In this document: one piece after another, positions 1 through 12,416 of the stretch
Position numbering within the stretch: the stretch's first letter is position 1
How the letters are laid out: each line of letters starts with the position of its first letter
NCBI GenBank assembly: GCA_033439685.1
Contig: JAUEDM010000002.1
Location: 1,240,001-1,304,000 of the forward strand
Origin: Apodospora peruviana
Taxonomy: Eukaryota > Ascomycota > Sordariomycetes > Sordariales > Lasiosphaeriaceae
Length of the DNA stretch: 64,000 nt
Direction: 5' to 3'
The notes under the pieces: generated by a model
What the model was told of the DNA's origin: nothing
What the model saw: only the letters and a program-made list of their open reading frames with translations
Databases searched by the model: none
Made by a program: the position numbers and the translations under genes

Positions 1-509
1 CTTAGTCCCTCGAGACCACCTCTTCTGAATACACCTCTGCCTGCCGGGATTAATGGACCCTATTGATGCTATAACTTCTACGGATTACAATGTCTGGACA
101 AGAGAACGCCGTTATATTCAACATAACATGGAACCTGATACTCATTTTACTGAGACTCGTATCCTCGGAAATCCTGAACCACGGGCTTCCTTGCTTCTTC
201 TGAAAGCATTGTCACCTACCTTGACTACGAGTAAGTAATGTAGGCCGGAACCGGTACCTGTACCTGTATCAGCCTGCCTGCCTGCCTGGTCAACGATTTA
301 TAGCTACCTACCTGAGCGTGGTATGTTCTCGTTCCTTTTGAAGTAAGGAAGAAGTGAACGGAACGTTAATACTTAGTTTTGGTAACCTTGCTCCTTTAAA
401 AATAAAAACAAGAACGAAATGACGGATAACAAACACGATAGAAAGGTTTATTCACAAGTTATACATCAGGCACATGCACATATCTGGGTGAATACGGAAT
501 ATAGTAGGT
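1..509. other. Intergenic, no gene seen
   Basis: There is a 61-codon open frame at 53-238 without domain features or a clear context. It is not called as a gene. The stretch is the 3' flank of the Pex30-like gene. A short CTACCTACCTG-type motif at about 305 belongs to the dispersed TACC repeats seen throughout the window. Confidence 0.6.
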
Positions 510-2160
510 CTAAGGAGGACCGCTGACATTCCTCCTCTTAACCATCCTCACCCACCTCCGCCTCCTCCACTCGCCCCTCCTCCTGTCGATAGCCCCCTCG
601 TCTTCTTCACCACCACCCTCCTCCCAGCTCAGATTATTAACAATCCCTTGTATTCTGTTCTTCCCGGCGGGACTATGCAGCATTGCATCTCCTCCATCAC
701 TATTATGATAATTCTCGTGCTCGTTGTAGATATCATACACCCACCTCTCGCCCTCCGTCTCCACTTCCACGCCCGTGATAATCCGCTCCTCCACCCACTC
801 GCGGCTCCAGAGATCGAGAGCCCACTTCTTCTCGCTCCATTCCCAGCCCTCGGGCGCCATGACGTCCTCAAAGAAGCGCGTGCCGCGCGGGCGGTCGCCG
901 GCGATGCGGCCCGCAGACAGCGGATCGTACGGCGACGGGCTGAACAGCCAGGGCTCCCACTCGCCGCTGGCGCTGCCGCCCTGCAGACGTTGCAGCTCAA
1001 AAATCTCGACCTCGCGCGTCTCGGGCGCTTCGTCCAAGATGATGTCTTTTCTAACCCAGCTGTTGAAGGTCTTTTCGGCTAGTTTCACTGGGCCACCGCC
1101 ACCGTCTCCACCTTTCGGAGAGGAGGAGTGAGAGTCGAGATACTGCACCTTGGTAGCCTCGATCCACCTTCCCACTGACGGATGGCCAGCCCAGATTCCC
1201 GCCCAGCCGATGACCAGCGCGACGGCACGCCAGGGCACGAGGTGCGCGGCGATGCTCATGACGCAGCAGGCGGCAAACAGGAGCACAAAGATGGCCGACG
1301 AGAGCGCCTCGTCCGAAAAGTTGGTCTTGGGCACGACCAGGGCGATGATCTTGTCGTGCGCGACGCTGAAATCCTCCATAACGTTTTGCAGGTCGCCCAT
1401 GTTGCGGAAGAAGTCACGCGAGAGTTCCTTGACCGGCTTCACGGTGCGTGCGGGCGCGAGGGGCGGTCCGCGCGGGGAGTAGCCCAGGTTGCGGACGCGG
1501 TTCTCGTGTTCCTGTTGCTGCTCGTCCGACGAGGCGGGCGGGTGGCGCGCGATGAAGGACGGGACCAGGACGAAGAGAAGCATGCATACCAAAGGGAGGG
1601 AGCAGATGAGGTACGGGTCCAGGCAGATGAAGGTGTAGACTGATAGGAGGGAGAGGGTGTGGGAGGGCCGGCGCCAGGAGAGGAGGCGGAGGACCTGGTT
1701 CTGGAAGCGGAAGACGACGCCGATGCGGGCGTTGAAGCGGCGGAAGTTGTTGGACATGGCTGTCACGGTGAAGCCGGGGCGGTTGGCGAAGTCGTCCGAG
1801 GGGTTGAGGTTGGTGCCGTCGGAGGCGTTGATGGACGGGATGGTGGTCTCGGCGGAGTCGTCGACTGGGAGCATTTGAGAGAGGAGTCTGGACGAGAGGA
1901 AGCATTGTTTAGCGATTGCTTTACTTACAGAATACAGTGGTTCTCTACTTCTCTAGCAGCTTGTCTTGGAGGCTCGCGGCCTTGAAGATGCCCCTTCGCA
2001 AGCTTCGCGCCGTCTTGGCCGAGTCGGGCGCTCCCGAGGCCGGTTCCGGTTGCGCCGCCTCATTGTTCGGAGTAGCGGTCGCCGTGCTTTCGGGGTCGTA
2101 CATTTCTTGAAGCGCCGCCTCGTCGACGGTGCCGAGGAGTTCGTTGGCCAGCAGGTCCAT
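510..2160 (-). CDS. Pex24/Pex30-family peroxisomal/ER membrane protein with dysferlin domain
   Basis: Exons are 2160-1949 and 1887-510, about 529 aa. The intron (1888-1948, 61 nt) uses donor GTAGAG, branch CGCTAAAC and acceptor CCAG, and joins the two halves in frame (…LLEK|LLSQ…). A second GTAAGT inside the intron would leave an in-frame stop, so it was not used. Two hydrophobic stretches lie at about residues 153-183 and 263-310. They are followed by a Trp-rich dysferlin-like region at about 360-455 (EWEPWLF, GWEWSEKKW, ERWVYDIY). This layout is typical of the fungal Pex28-Pex32 group, which sits in the ER and peroxisomal membrane and controls peroxisome number and ER-peroxisome contact. 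The tail is acidic and then Arg-rich. The sequence does not tell which paralogue (Pex28/29 or Pex30-32) it is. It is divergent from the small gene at 2932. Confidence 0.85.
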
Positions 2161-2931
2161 GTTTGGCGGCGGCGGCTGCGGTTGCGATTGAGGGTCGGTG
2201 TTTGAATGAGGTTATCTAGGGAAGGTAAGGTAGGCGAGATTCAAGACGACGTCATTGTCTTTCGCTCGTTTTCTGTCTCTGTCTACAGTGGATTTCGACA
2301 AAATATACCGAACAGAACAGTGCGAGACACCCGCAACGACGGCGATGAGGATTTAACAAACGACTTGAGGAGTTGCGGGTGCTTTGCGGATGGCGACGTC
2401 TGGTCCACGTGGCTTTCACTCGAGCAGCGGGTTGCATGTGAAAGAAGCCGAGCGCAGCGAACCTGGACCGGGCCTGCCAGTGATTGCTGCTAGCGCTCGG
2501 CATGCCCCGCAACCCCGACTTACACGTACAACTTACAAGCCCTGAACAGTAGTCCGTTAGGCGGCATTTGAGGATGATGCAAGACAGCCCACACGCTTCT
2601 GATCAAGTATCTATCCTCAAATCTATCCTCAATACAGAGGGCAATTGTATTCTGAATACGAAGTACTTGTCGAATATTGGGTCTTGGGAGAGCTTATCCA
2701 GTAGGTAGGTAGGTATGTACTAACAAAGACTAGAAGTGTAGTCTGGGTTATAGTCAACCATCAACAAAGTAAATGGGTCAAGATGGAGGCGTTGTCGGTG
2801 AGGAGTCATACTTTGATTATTCTATCAACCTTTCAGTCATCATTACTTTATAAATAAATGTATCCCGTCATCAACGAAAACACCAATGGACTGCTGAACC
2901 TACTTTCTATCAAACAACATTCAGCATCACG
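2161..2931. other. Divergent promoter region
   Basis: This is the shared upstream region of the Pex30-like gene (-) and the small gene (+). No open frame is convincing. It contains a GTAGGTAGGTAGGTATG run near 2700 and a TATA box just before the right-hand gene. Confidence 0.55.
2849..2856 (+). promoter_or_regulatory. TATA box (TATAAATA)
   Basis: TATAAATA lies about 75 bp upstream of the ATG at 2932. It supports the small downstream frame being a transcribed gene. This is a motif match only. Confidence 0.5.
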
Positions 2932-3366
2932 ATGAACGGCACCACCAGCACAAATACAATCAAGTCGCACATCCTCTCAGAGGCCGACCCTCTTCCGCCG
3001 AGCTTCCTGCTTGAAATGGCCAACGACGGCCCGCTGAACGAGATATCCAACTCGGCCGGTGCCGTACGCCACCACCTCTACCACCACGGCATGCGTGATA
3101 GGACGACTGGCAAGCTGCTCAGTTCCATGCTCTTCTTCATCTACCAGACCACCCGCCACGGTCCACAAAACGGGTTCCGACTCTGCTACGTCCATCGTGG
3201 CTTCTATATTGCGTCGGCGGAGAAGGCGTCAATGGAGAAGGATGATGTCGATCGGTTGGAGGCGCCCATCCCGCAAGGACACATGGAGATGATCATTCTG
3301 GGCGAGGCTCCCCCGCCTATACCTGACGACGTCGACGACGATGAATATGCGAATTCTGCCGTATAA
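2932..3366 (+). CDS. Small uncharacterised protein (144 aa)
   Basis: This is a single-exon frame starting at an ATG in a plausible context (ACGATG), with a TATAAATA box about 75 bp upstream. Third positions are mostly C or G, like the neighbouring real genes, which argues for coding. The protein has no signal peptide or membrane segment. The centre holds a His/Tyr-rich patch (RHHLYHHG) and the C-terminus is very acidic (DDVDDDEY). I do not recognise a family, and it may be a lineage-restricted gene. It is divergent from the Pex30-like gene. Confidence 0.55.
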   Translation: MNGTTSTNTIKSHILSEADPLPPSFLLEMANDGPLNEISNSAGAVRHHLYHHGMRDRTTGKLLSSMLFFIYQTTRHGPQNGFRLCYVHRGFYIASAEKASMEKDDVDRLEAPIPQGHMEMIILGEAPPPIPDDVDDDEYANSAV

Positions 3367-5141
3367 CTCTATAATACAGCTTCATCTATCCTGCCAACTA
3401 GTTTTCCAACTTATTTCGTGTGATCATGGTGATGAAGTGCTTGCGATACCCCAACTTGGAGGTCGAAATTGAAAGAGGTGACTTTGATAGAGTATTGCCA
3501 CGTTTACATAGGCGCACTGCATCGTTTCCTCAAGAAACACAAAATGCGCCTTAAAGTACTGGATGGATATCTGGGGGAATTCAGAGAGCAGGGTTCGCCC
3601 ACGTTGACGATAAAGTGAGTCCACAATGATGAACTTGCAGCGATTGAGATTCCAAGTCTCAAAGGCGCTTGCGTGTAGGTGAGTTCCTGCATCACTCACG
3701 CCTTCAATCTCGAACAGAGTGAATTAAATGTAAACAATAACGGAATTGGAACGCGAGCCATAAATTCCATATAGTTTTCCTGCTCTCGCTGCCGAGCATA
3801 CATAAATAATGGAATTGGGACGGCAGTGACGGGTTGCTTTGAAAGGCTGTTTCCAACCCTCGTCGTTAGTGCTCATAACACGGCTCTGTTAAGCAAACAA
3901 ACAATGTTGGATTGAATCGTGTGGTTGGTTGGTGGGATTTTGGATAACACACCCATCTCTCGTCGCAATGGGTGATCGATCCATTCTGCAATGCATCCGG
4001 TCTCGAGCTTGCTTGAGCTGTCTTTAAGAGGCTGGATAATGGCGAACGGACGAAGGCTGGGGTGGGCGGGGGATCGTCATTCAAATGGAAATCAATGCAG
4101 GCAGTCTGGCAGTGTGCAGTCGGTTCGATGCGTGTGAGTGAAATCGAGATGGCTTTTTTAAGGAGAAGTTCACCGGCTCAGGAGACGGGATTTACAGTGG
4201 CTGCCAGCGCGTAGTTCAGTGGCAAACCACATCCGTGCCATGGTCAGATGCAGAATCATAAATGAGATGTCTCTTCTCCTGACGAGGACTGCTTTCATGT
4301 CCTCGGAATTATACCGTAGAAATGAAATTCGAATACAAGGGCGATGCGCTTCCTTGATAATAAGATTGCGGAGGAGGTCATTGTTTTATTTCCTTGTTCT
4401 CCTTTTTCTCATTCCTCGGTCGTCCAGTCAAATCAGGGGGCAGAACGACACGACATGAGATGAGTGCCTGTGCTTTGTGCTCCTCTCGTCGCGTTCAGAG
4501 CTTTTTCTCCAAAGACCCGCAAAAGGGAGGATCCTGAGGGCCCCACCAATACGCAGGGGCCTGGCCGTGCAGTGGTATCGGGTGCAGTGGTGTGCGGCAA
4601 GCAATTGATCGTCTCCCGGCTGCCCACTCTCTGCCACCTGCCAACCCGTCTTCCCGCTCGAGGTCCCGCTCCAAAAATCATCGACGAGGACTGGAGAACA
4701 ACTGCCACTCAGTGGTGTCCCTGCATGAACAATTGGCACAATCCACCCAGCCCAGACCAGACCAAACCAAAACCATCCCAACCAAAACATACCAGCATCG
4801 TTTTTCACTGTCACAGACACGACGACGGCTGCATCGCATCTCCGGAATGAGGTAGCCTCTGGACTGATCTCAGCTCCCTTACCGGACTGAGTGAGCAGCC
4901 TCGCCTCTTTAACGGGGGAAGTTCCGAAGTGGAAGGAAGACGGTTCACGGTAGCAAGGCCTGCTGCCCGCGCAGCCCCAGCCACGGGAGTGACCGCCCTG
5001 GACGCCTCGCAGCGACTGGAGATCAGGCTCGTCGCAACGCTAATTTCAACACAGACAGACAGCCGCCGCGTCGAGCGATTCCTTGCTCATTGACCCGAGA
5101 CTCGCCTTCGTCTTCGTGAAGGCGCGAATCAAGACATACTC
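3367..5141. other. Intergenic, long leader of the Pom1-like kinase
   Basis: No supported gene is present. Open frames here are short, overlapping on both strands and lack domain features. The right half (about 4400-5140) is CT/CA-rich and probably holds the promoter and 5' leader of the kinase gene. A GTAGTTCAGTGGC string at about 4210 resembles a tRNA D-arm but has no matching TPsiC arm or acceptor stem. Confidence 0.5.
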
Positions 5142-8100
5142 ATGAACAGGGAGCCGCATCGCGTTCCCGCTGGCCCCAGACGGGAAAACCAGTCGTCGCC
5201 CGCCAGGTTAATACAAAACCCCTACCTCCCGGCCCCAAAGCACTGATCCTGTTGCCCTGTCACCCCTTGGTTGTGCCCCATCGCGCCGCCAGACCACACC
5301 CCTGACATCCTCCACTGCTCCCCCATTGCTCGCAGCACCGCGAAATGCCATCGACAAATGTAGCTGACAGTGGTTGCTTGTTGTGACCTCTAGGCGCAAG
5401 GAAAACCCCAGTCCAACCAAGATCGGGTCTCTTCGTCGTCCCACCACCGACGCCCCAATGCTCAGCGCCTCGTCGTCCAACAACCATTCTCTATTTTCCT
5501 TTGGTGGCAGGAATGGCGCGTCGAACGAGGTAGCCGACAACACATCCACTTCCTTCGATTTTCTGCCCTCGGTCAGTTTCGACGACCTCCAGAGCAGCTT
5601 GGAGTCGGCCTCAACCGACTTTAAGCTCACCCAATTCCCCTCACCGAACGGTCAAGGAAGCATCTTGGCCGAGAAGGGTCTCACTAGTGACAAGATGGTG
5701 GAGCGTTCCGATGTCACGAACCTTGGGAGTAGCACCCGGGTGGCTATCCAGCAGCCTCCGCCGACTCGGCCGGCGAGAAGCGGATCAATACTGCGGAGGC
5801 CGAGCACGTCCAGTAGACAGACCAGCTTGTCGTCGGCAGCATCAAACAACTCAGGCGCTCCGAGTAATGCTCCCACCGCCCCGGCAGCGATGCGTCCCCG
5901 TCGTCAGAGTCATTACCCTCCAGTCTCGAATTCAAATATTGTTAAGCCTCCAAGGAAATCGGTTGGACCCGGTAGCTTCGATGGTGGAGACTTTGAGTCG
6001 CGGAAAAGGCGGCCGAGCATGGCGTCCGAAAGAACTGGCGTTGAGTCCACACGTTCGTCAATCGACGGAGGGTCACGGTTCATGGGGGATACGACGCGGA
6101 GTCTCACTGGCTCGCGGGCAGCCAAAGCGAGATCTGTACAACCGCCCCCGAGGGCCAGCCAGGCCACGCTTTCTCCCGAAACCGCTATCCACACGCCAGA
6201 CTACAACCGGTCATCGGTGGCCTTCCCTCGATCGCCGCGGACAGCGATCAGGAACTCGAGTAATCCGTCGTCTGGCGGAAAGAGGGCGTCCGTCATGCCC
6301 GGGGCCACCGGGCTGGGCGCTAGGACGATAAGTCCAACAGATACGAGGCGAATGAAGCGCATGTCGGCGATGCACCCTCCTCAACCCCCAACACCAGCTG
6401 AAATAGCCGTTAACCCCCTACCCCTGGCGCCTGACATTCGCGCCTCATCGCGATCCCCCTCCATGATTCCACGAAAAATATCGACACCCTCCTCTTCACG
6501 AACGACTCCTGACCCGAATAGAAAATCGTATAGCTCAGGCCTCTCGATCAACTCAACCAACAGCTTCAATACCGTGCGGTCTTCGACAGGCTCGATCCAA
6601 CCTCGCCTTTCCCAGGGGCCCGGTGCCAGTTCCAGGTTACCAGCACCGAAAGCCCTGACTCTCCTCAATACCACCAATGCCGAGGACGATGAGGATGTGC
6701 CGCCGGTTCCTGCGATACCGAAAGTGTATGAATCACCGAAAGATTCGCCTGCCGAAATGTCGTTCTTGGATAAACGGAAATCCGCCATGGCGTTTGATGC
6801 GAGCAGTCTCAACAGCACCTCGACAGCGAGCCTTTCGGGGGCGCAATCGATCGACCCACCACCGCCGCCGCCCGTTAAGGTCCAGCGCAGAGCGAGCAAC
6901 CGGAAGACCGTCCATACTTCTTCAAAGCTAGATCTGGAGAAAAAGTCCAATGGGAACCAAGTCAAAAAGAATTTGCAGCCGTTAAGGCTGCCACCAATAA
7001 CACTGGGACCACTAAGCACACCTACTGCTGCTAAGATTGCAGCTCTCCAGGACCAAGGCTTGTCGGACAGGAATTTGACCCCCCCACCAACGAGACAAAA
7101 AGCGAAGACGCCGACAACACCGATGACGGCGTCAAAGACGACCTTCTTCACCTCACGGGCGGAGAGCAGCGTCCAACACCTCAGGAGTAGTAGCTCTGTG
7201 CATCGGGGCCGGCGGGAGAGCCCAACGGTCGATGCCGCAAGCTCATCTGAGTCGTTCACGGCGCTAAAGAACGGACAGCAAAGATCTGATATGTCACCAT
7301 TTTTATCTTCATCGATGCCAAAGGGGGGAAACATGGAATCGTCGTTTTTGAAACGGTCAAGAACGGGAGCCGACTTTGCTGTCCCACCAGAACCAGTTAC
7401 CGATATGCCCGTGCAGCAGCATAAACCTTCGGGGCCCCGAGCTGCGCCGAAGCCTACTGCCACCAAGCCCCCAGCCAGGAAATCTCCGCCTCCGCTTTCG
7501 AGCCCTGAAGAGCCACCCACTCCCTCGTCAATTAGCTCGTTGAGACGGAAACTGAGCTTATCCTGGAAGCGGAGTGCCTCGAAGAACAGCATCAGCCAGT
7601 CTCACGGAGAATCCGGGCTGCACAATAGCGCTAGTCATGATTCCATGCCGCCGCCACGCATTCCTGTTTCCGCGACGCTGAACAGTCTCCCCACAGGTAA
7701 AGCCGCGAGTCCTACCCCCTCCACCAGGTCGAGCACAACTGGAACTTATTTAGAATCGAGGAGACGCAAGAGCTCGGCCTCGAGCCTGAACGCCATCATC
7801 GCCTCGGAGCGGAAGCGCAGTGATAGTCTCACAGCGACCGCAAAGAAGGAAGCAACCCTGGATACCGTCGTGGAGCGATCGAATGGCCTATACAATGCAT
7901 CGGTCGTGCAAAAGATCTTGAAGCCCAAGAGCTCGTCAGCCACGCTGAGGCACCAGGATGTGTGGACGATGGATCTCGACAAGGACGATATGGTTGCCGA
8001 GGACGAAATGAGAAAGTTGGGGTCGCGGCGCAAGGAGACGGAGCTCGCCGCTCGGACACTAGATGCACTTCGGAAGCGCGCTACGGCTAAGGAACGGGTG

Positions 8101-9842
8101 AGCCCGCAGGATGCTATTCGCATTGCTGTTCTCAACATCTACGAGCGGGGCGAGATCGTAGATTATCCAGATATCTACTTCTGCGGTACACAAAATGCGA
8201 ACAAGGTGGTGGGTGATGCGCAGTCCGACGCGCCGAATTTTGGATACGATGACGATCGTGGCGATTACTCGATCGTCCCAGGCGACCATCTCGCCTACCG
8301 GTACGAAATCATCGATATTTTAGGCAAGGGCAGCTTTGGGCAAGTGGTGAGGTGTATCGACCACAAGACAGGCGTGCTCGTGGCTGTCAAGATCATCCGG
8401 AATAAGAAACGGTTCCATCAGCAAGCTCTCGTGGAAGTTAACATCCTCAAAAAGCTGCGCGAATGGGTGAGTTTTTTTTTTTTGGTCGTATGCCTTTTGG
8501 ATTTATCTCAACTAACAAAAATCAGGATCCCAAAAACAAATACAGCATGGTGAACTTCACGCACAGCTTCTACTTCCGCTCGCATCTCTGCATATCTACC
8601 GAACTCCTCGACATGAACCTCTATGAGTTCATCAAGTCTAACGCTTTCCGGGGCTTTTCGCTAAAGCTGATCCGGCGATTCACCAAGCAGCTCCTTAGTT
8701 CGCTGAACCTCCTGAAGCAACACAAGGTCATACATTGCGATTTGAAACCGGAAAATATTTTGCTGCGACATCCTCTGCACTCGGAGATCAAGGTGATTGA
8801 TTTTGGGTCCAGCTGTTTCGAGAACGAGAAGGTGTACACGTACATCCAGTCGCGGTTCTACCGGTCGCCCGAGGTCATCCTGGGCATGACTTACGGGATG
8901 CCGATCGACATGTGGTCGCTCGGCTGTATCCTGGCCGAGTTGTTCACTGGTGTGCCCATCTTTCCCGGCGAGAATGAGCAGGAGCAGCTCGCTTGCATCA
9001 TGGAAGTGTTTGGGCCGCCCGAAAAGCACCTGATCGAGAAGTCGACGCGCAAGAAGCTGTTTTTTGACAGCATGGGCAAGCCGCGGCTCACCATCTCGCC
9101 GAAGGGACGGAAGCGGCGGCCCTCGTCCAAGACACTGCAGCAGACGCTCAAGTGCGACGACGAGCCATTTTTGGACTTTTTGACCAGGTGTCTGCGGTGG
9201 GACCCGGACAGGCGGATGAAACCCGACGAGGCGATCCGGCACGAGTTTATCACGGGCCAGAAGACGGCGATGCCGGCCTTTTTGTCGTCGAGGAGAGACG
9301 CGTCGCCGAGCAAGAGGGTGAACAGTTTCAACGCGACCCCGCGGCCTCTGCCGGATCCGCCTTCATCGAACAATGCCCGGGGTAGTACCTCGCTGCGCCC
9401 CAGGGATACTACCGGGGTGGGCAGTCATAGTCCGCTGAAGGCTGGTAGTACCGCTGGAAGCGCGGCTGCTAGTCGCAGGACGTCGGGCATTAGTACTACC
9501 ACCGCTTTTTCTGGGACTGGTGGTGGCGGCGCAGGCGGTATAAAGAGGACCAGTACGACCGGCAGTCATGTTGGGAGCCAAGGGGGGTTTTCGACGGCCG
9601 GAGTTGGGGGGTCGGGCAGCACGGGAGCCACAGGAGGAAGCAGTCTACCCAGGGCGAGTGTGAGGAGCGTGAGTGCACGGCATTATGGCGGGACGTCTGG
9701 ACACCAACATACTGGGCATACTATCACGCATCAAAGCGGGGGCGCTCATTCCCATGGCCATCAGGCGCAGGTGGTGCAGGACAAAGATCACGCGACGGCA
9801 ACGGCGGGCGCTACTGCTGCTATGTCGTTAAGGGGCAGATGA
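5142..9842 (+). CDS. pom1: DYRK-family protein kinase, Pom1-like
   Basis: Exons are 5142-5206, 5394-8466 and 8526-9842, about 1,484 aa. The first ATG in the main exon is 5458. A better model uses ATG 5142 and splices GTTAAT…CTCTAG (187 nt) in frame (…SSPA|RRKENPSP). The start is therefore good but not certain. The second intron (59 nt) is clear. A Ser/Pro-rich, disordered N-terminal half of nearly 900 residues comes before a DYRK homology box (YERGEIVDYPDIYFCG). The kinase domain follows at about 990-1300: GKGSFGQVV loop, AVKII lysine, HCDLKPEN catalytic loop, DFGSS, and the YTYIQSRFYRSPE activation loop whose second Tyr is autophosphorylated in DYRKs. The tail is Gly/Ser/Thr/His-rich. Fission-yeast Pom1 forms cortical gradients at cell tips and times entry into mitosis. 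In hyphae a polarity or septum-placement role is inferred. Confidence 0.9.
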
Positions 9843-11084
9843 TAGCGCTTTGCTTGCTTGCTTGTTATCCTTATGTTTGGGCTGCCAGCCGGTTGTTTAT
9901 TCTTCTGAGATGTGTAACGAGCTTAGGATAGGGGGTGGAGTAGGGAGTGAGCGAGTGTGGGTTTAAAGTTGGTGCTTACGGCGCTGCTTTGGCAAAACTA
10001 GTACAGTATCCGGGTATTATCGTTATATATAAACTAAACGTACTGTCAATATTGTTAGGTTGCGGATTGTGCGTTGTGTGTTGACGATGCTGTTCTGGGT
10101 TGGGCATAGCAAGGCGTCGTTTATATATATTATAGGGGTGTATATAATACATTGGTTGGACTGGCACCTTAGGAGTAAAAAGATTTTGGAAACTGAGTTA
10201 GTTGATTCCCATGTGTTTGTTATTATTGCTGCTGGAAGCTGTTCGATTATGTCGGTGCTCTTGCGAGCATGGAAGTGATAAGTTCGATCTACCAAGGGAG
10301 GTAGGCGAGATCTCGCTGAGTATATCCTTCAGTACGACTATATTATATGATTTTGGCGTTTCATTGTAAACTACTGTAATTCAATATGTATATACCTACC
10401 TTCCACGGGATCGATGATAGATTTATGTTGGCTTTGGGACGGACGTATATCCGTCGGACACCTCGTTGGCTTTCTTGCTCTTCTTTGTCTTCGCAGCGGC
10501 GAGCGTTATCAATCTTTCCCACCAGCACAATAGTAAGCTGATATATATATCAAGCATGAATACGCCTAACAACATAAACACTGCACCTTGACCAGATATT
10601 TGAACAGACTCGTCGAATCATACATCACAATTAAGGAAGTACCTACCTTACCTATCTTCCCTTAGCTATCCTCTGGGTCACTATACAAACAACCTCAGTG
10701 AACACCAACCTCATATTTCAAACTCCATACTTGCGCAGCACATGTAACCACAAAATTCAGGTTTTCGTATGACGATTACAACAATGTTACATATCGGTAC
10801 CTAGATACGAACCACGCTGTACTTATTCCTCTCGCTAACCATACTCAAAATACACTATTGCAACCAAGTATGTTGGTTATCCTCTTGATACGCCGGCCAA
10901 AAACTCCCATTCTCATCCTACCAAAAAGCGAACCGCTGCGTACCCGATACCCGATAGAAAATAGCATAAAAAAACAACAAGTGCAAAGAGGTATCCACCC
11001 AGTCAGCACCAATACTAGACCAACCGCCACTCGAGAAGATTCATACTGCCTCTTCTCCCACCAAAGAAGCGCCGATATGCGTAT
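9843..11084. other. Convergent 3' region
   Basis: This lies between the 3' ends of pom1 and the GGPP synthase gene. It is AT-rich with TATATA runs and two short ACCTACCTT motifs (about 10,390 and 10,640). No gene is seen. Confidence 0.6.
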
Positions 11085-12416
11085 CTACAACTCGTGCTTT
11101 ATCACCATCCTGTCCAGAATGGCATGTATCCCCCGTCCCACGCCCCTCCCCTCGTCAATCTCATCCGTCATCTTCCTCGCCCGCTCAATCAACACCTCGA
11201 GCACCTTGACAGTATACGCAAAGCTCCCCGTGCTCTCCATGTATGCCACCGCATACCTCTTGACCTCCTCATCCGCCGTTTTCTGCTTCAGTATATTCAA
11301 CAGCTGCAGATTGTTCGGATTGCTGCGGATACTGTGAATGACGGGAAAGCTGAATTTCCCCTCGGTCAGGTCCTCGCACATGCCCTTGTTAGCGGTGTAC
11401 TGCCTGCTCCACAGGTTTTGGTGATCATCGGCGATCTGAAAGATCAGGCCCACCAAGTTGACGAGCGGGACGCAATCGATCAGGCTGCGCGACTCGGCCT
11501 GCATCAGCTTGATGCCCAGCCGGAAAAGACCGCCCGTCTTGTTGGACACCATCTCCAGGTAGTCGTCCTCGGTCGGACAGGTGAGCGTGTCCCTCCAGAA
11601 GAGGTCCATGCCCTGGCCGCGGTGCAGGTTGAGCAGCTCCTCGGTGAACACGGCGACGGCTTTCGGGTTCTTGAGCTTTTGTAGCTCCTGCAGGGCGCAG
11701 AAGTAAATGTAGTTGGACGAGTTTATCGTCTGCGGGACGCCAAAGATGGAGTGGGCGACCGGAAACCCTCTCCGAAGGACGGACGAGTCTTCGACGTCGT
11801 CGACCAGAAGCGATGCGGTGTGCAGCATGCCGATCACCTTGGTGATCACTTCTAGGGATTCTGGTGGCACTTGGAGCCAGGCGTCGAACGCCTTGACCAG
11901 CTGCGAGCGGAAGTCTTTCCCCGGGTGCTCGTTGAGGTAGTCAAACGGGCCGGTGAGCACCTTTTCTTTCTCGGCAGACCAGAGGCGGCTGCGCGAGGTG
12001 AAGAAGTCTTCTGTCGCGAATCGATTCGGGTCGGGCGGTGGTGGGGGGGAGGCCATGGCTGCTGTCGGGAAGGAGGAGGACGTGATGGTCTGGCCGCCAA
12101 CCGAGGTGACGGACGCTTTGCGGCTTCGGTGGCGTGCGTGTCCGCCGGGAGCGGTTGTGTGAGGGTTACTGCTGCTTGAGCCGGCTAGCCAGTCGCCTTC
12201 GGGGACGGAGCGCAGAGGTGCTTTAGTGGGAATCGGCGGCGAGGTTCCAAATCCGGTGGTCGAGAATGTGGATGAGGTGCGCGGCGGGATGGCGGCTGGC
12301 GATTGTGAGAAAGAGTTGTGGTTGGTGATGGTCGGGGCGGTGGCGGTCGAGGCAGAGGACTGGGACACTACCATGGTGACGTGTTCTTTTTTGGAGGACC
12401 GTTTATACAGAGGCAT
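11085..12416 (-). CDS. al-3: Geranylgeranyl diphosphate synthase
   Basis: This is a single-exon gene of 443 aa, close to the size of Neurospora AL-3. The family's first Asp-rich motif is present as DDVEDSS (about residue 204), followed by RRGFPVAH. The second is IADDHQNL (about 329), where the usual DDYxN has His for Tyr. The first 140 residues are Ser/Thr/Pro-rich and variable. The enzyme condenses farnesyl diphosphate and isopentenyl diphosphate to GGPP, the precursor for carotenoids, diterpenes and protein geranylgeranylation. No terpene or carotenoid genes neighbour it, so it reads as the housekeeping copy. The C-terminus ends VIKHEL. Whether this acts as an ER signal is unlikely and untested. 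Confidence 0.92.
   Translation of the reverse strand: MPLYKRSSKKEHVTMVVSQSSASTATAPTITNHNSFSQSPAAIPPRTSSTFSTTGFGTSPPIPTKAPLRSVPEGDWLAGSSSSNPHTTAPGGHARHRSRKASVTSVGGQTITSSSFPTAAMASPPPPPDPNRFATEDFFTSRSRLWSAEKEKVLTGPFDYLNEHPGKDFRSQLVKAFDAWLQVPPESLEVITKVIGMLHTASLLVDDVEDSSVLRRGFPVAHSIFGVPQTINSSNYIYFCALQELQKLKNPKAVAVFTEELLNLHRGQGMDLFWRDTLTCPTEDDYLEMVSNKTGGLFRLGIKLMQAESRSLIDCVPLVNLVGLIFQIADDHQNLWSRQYTANKGMCEDLTEGKFSFPVIHSIRSNPNNLQLLNILKQKTADEEVKRYAVAYMESTGSFAYTVKVLEVLIERARKMTDEIDEGRGVGRGIHAILDRMVIKHEL

Noticed and set aside
1949..1960. Premature stop after LLEK in the Pex30-like gene as a pseudogene signal
   Set aside because: A GTAGAG donor two bases before the stop and a clean CCAG acceptor restore a continuous family-like frame, so the gene is intact.
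4205..4240. tRNA-like GTAGTTCAGTGGC string
   Set aside because: Only the D-arm box is matched. No anticodon stem, GGTTCGA box or acceptor pairing at proper distance.
6381..7592. 403-codon open frame antisense to pom1
   Set aside because: It lies wholly within the disordered, compositionally biased part of the kinase exon. The product is low-complexity and domain-free, so it is a codon-bias shadow.
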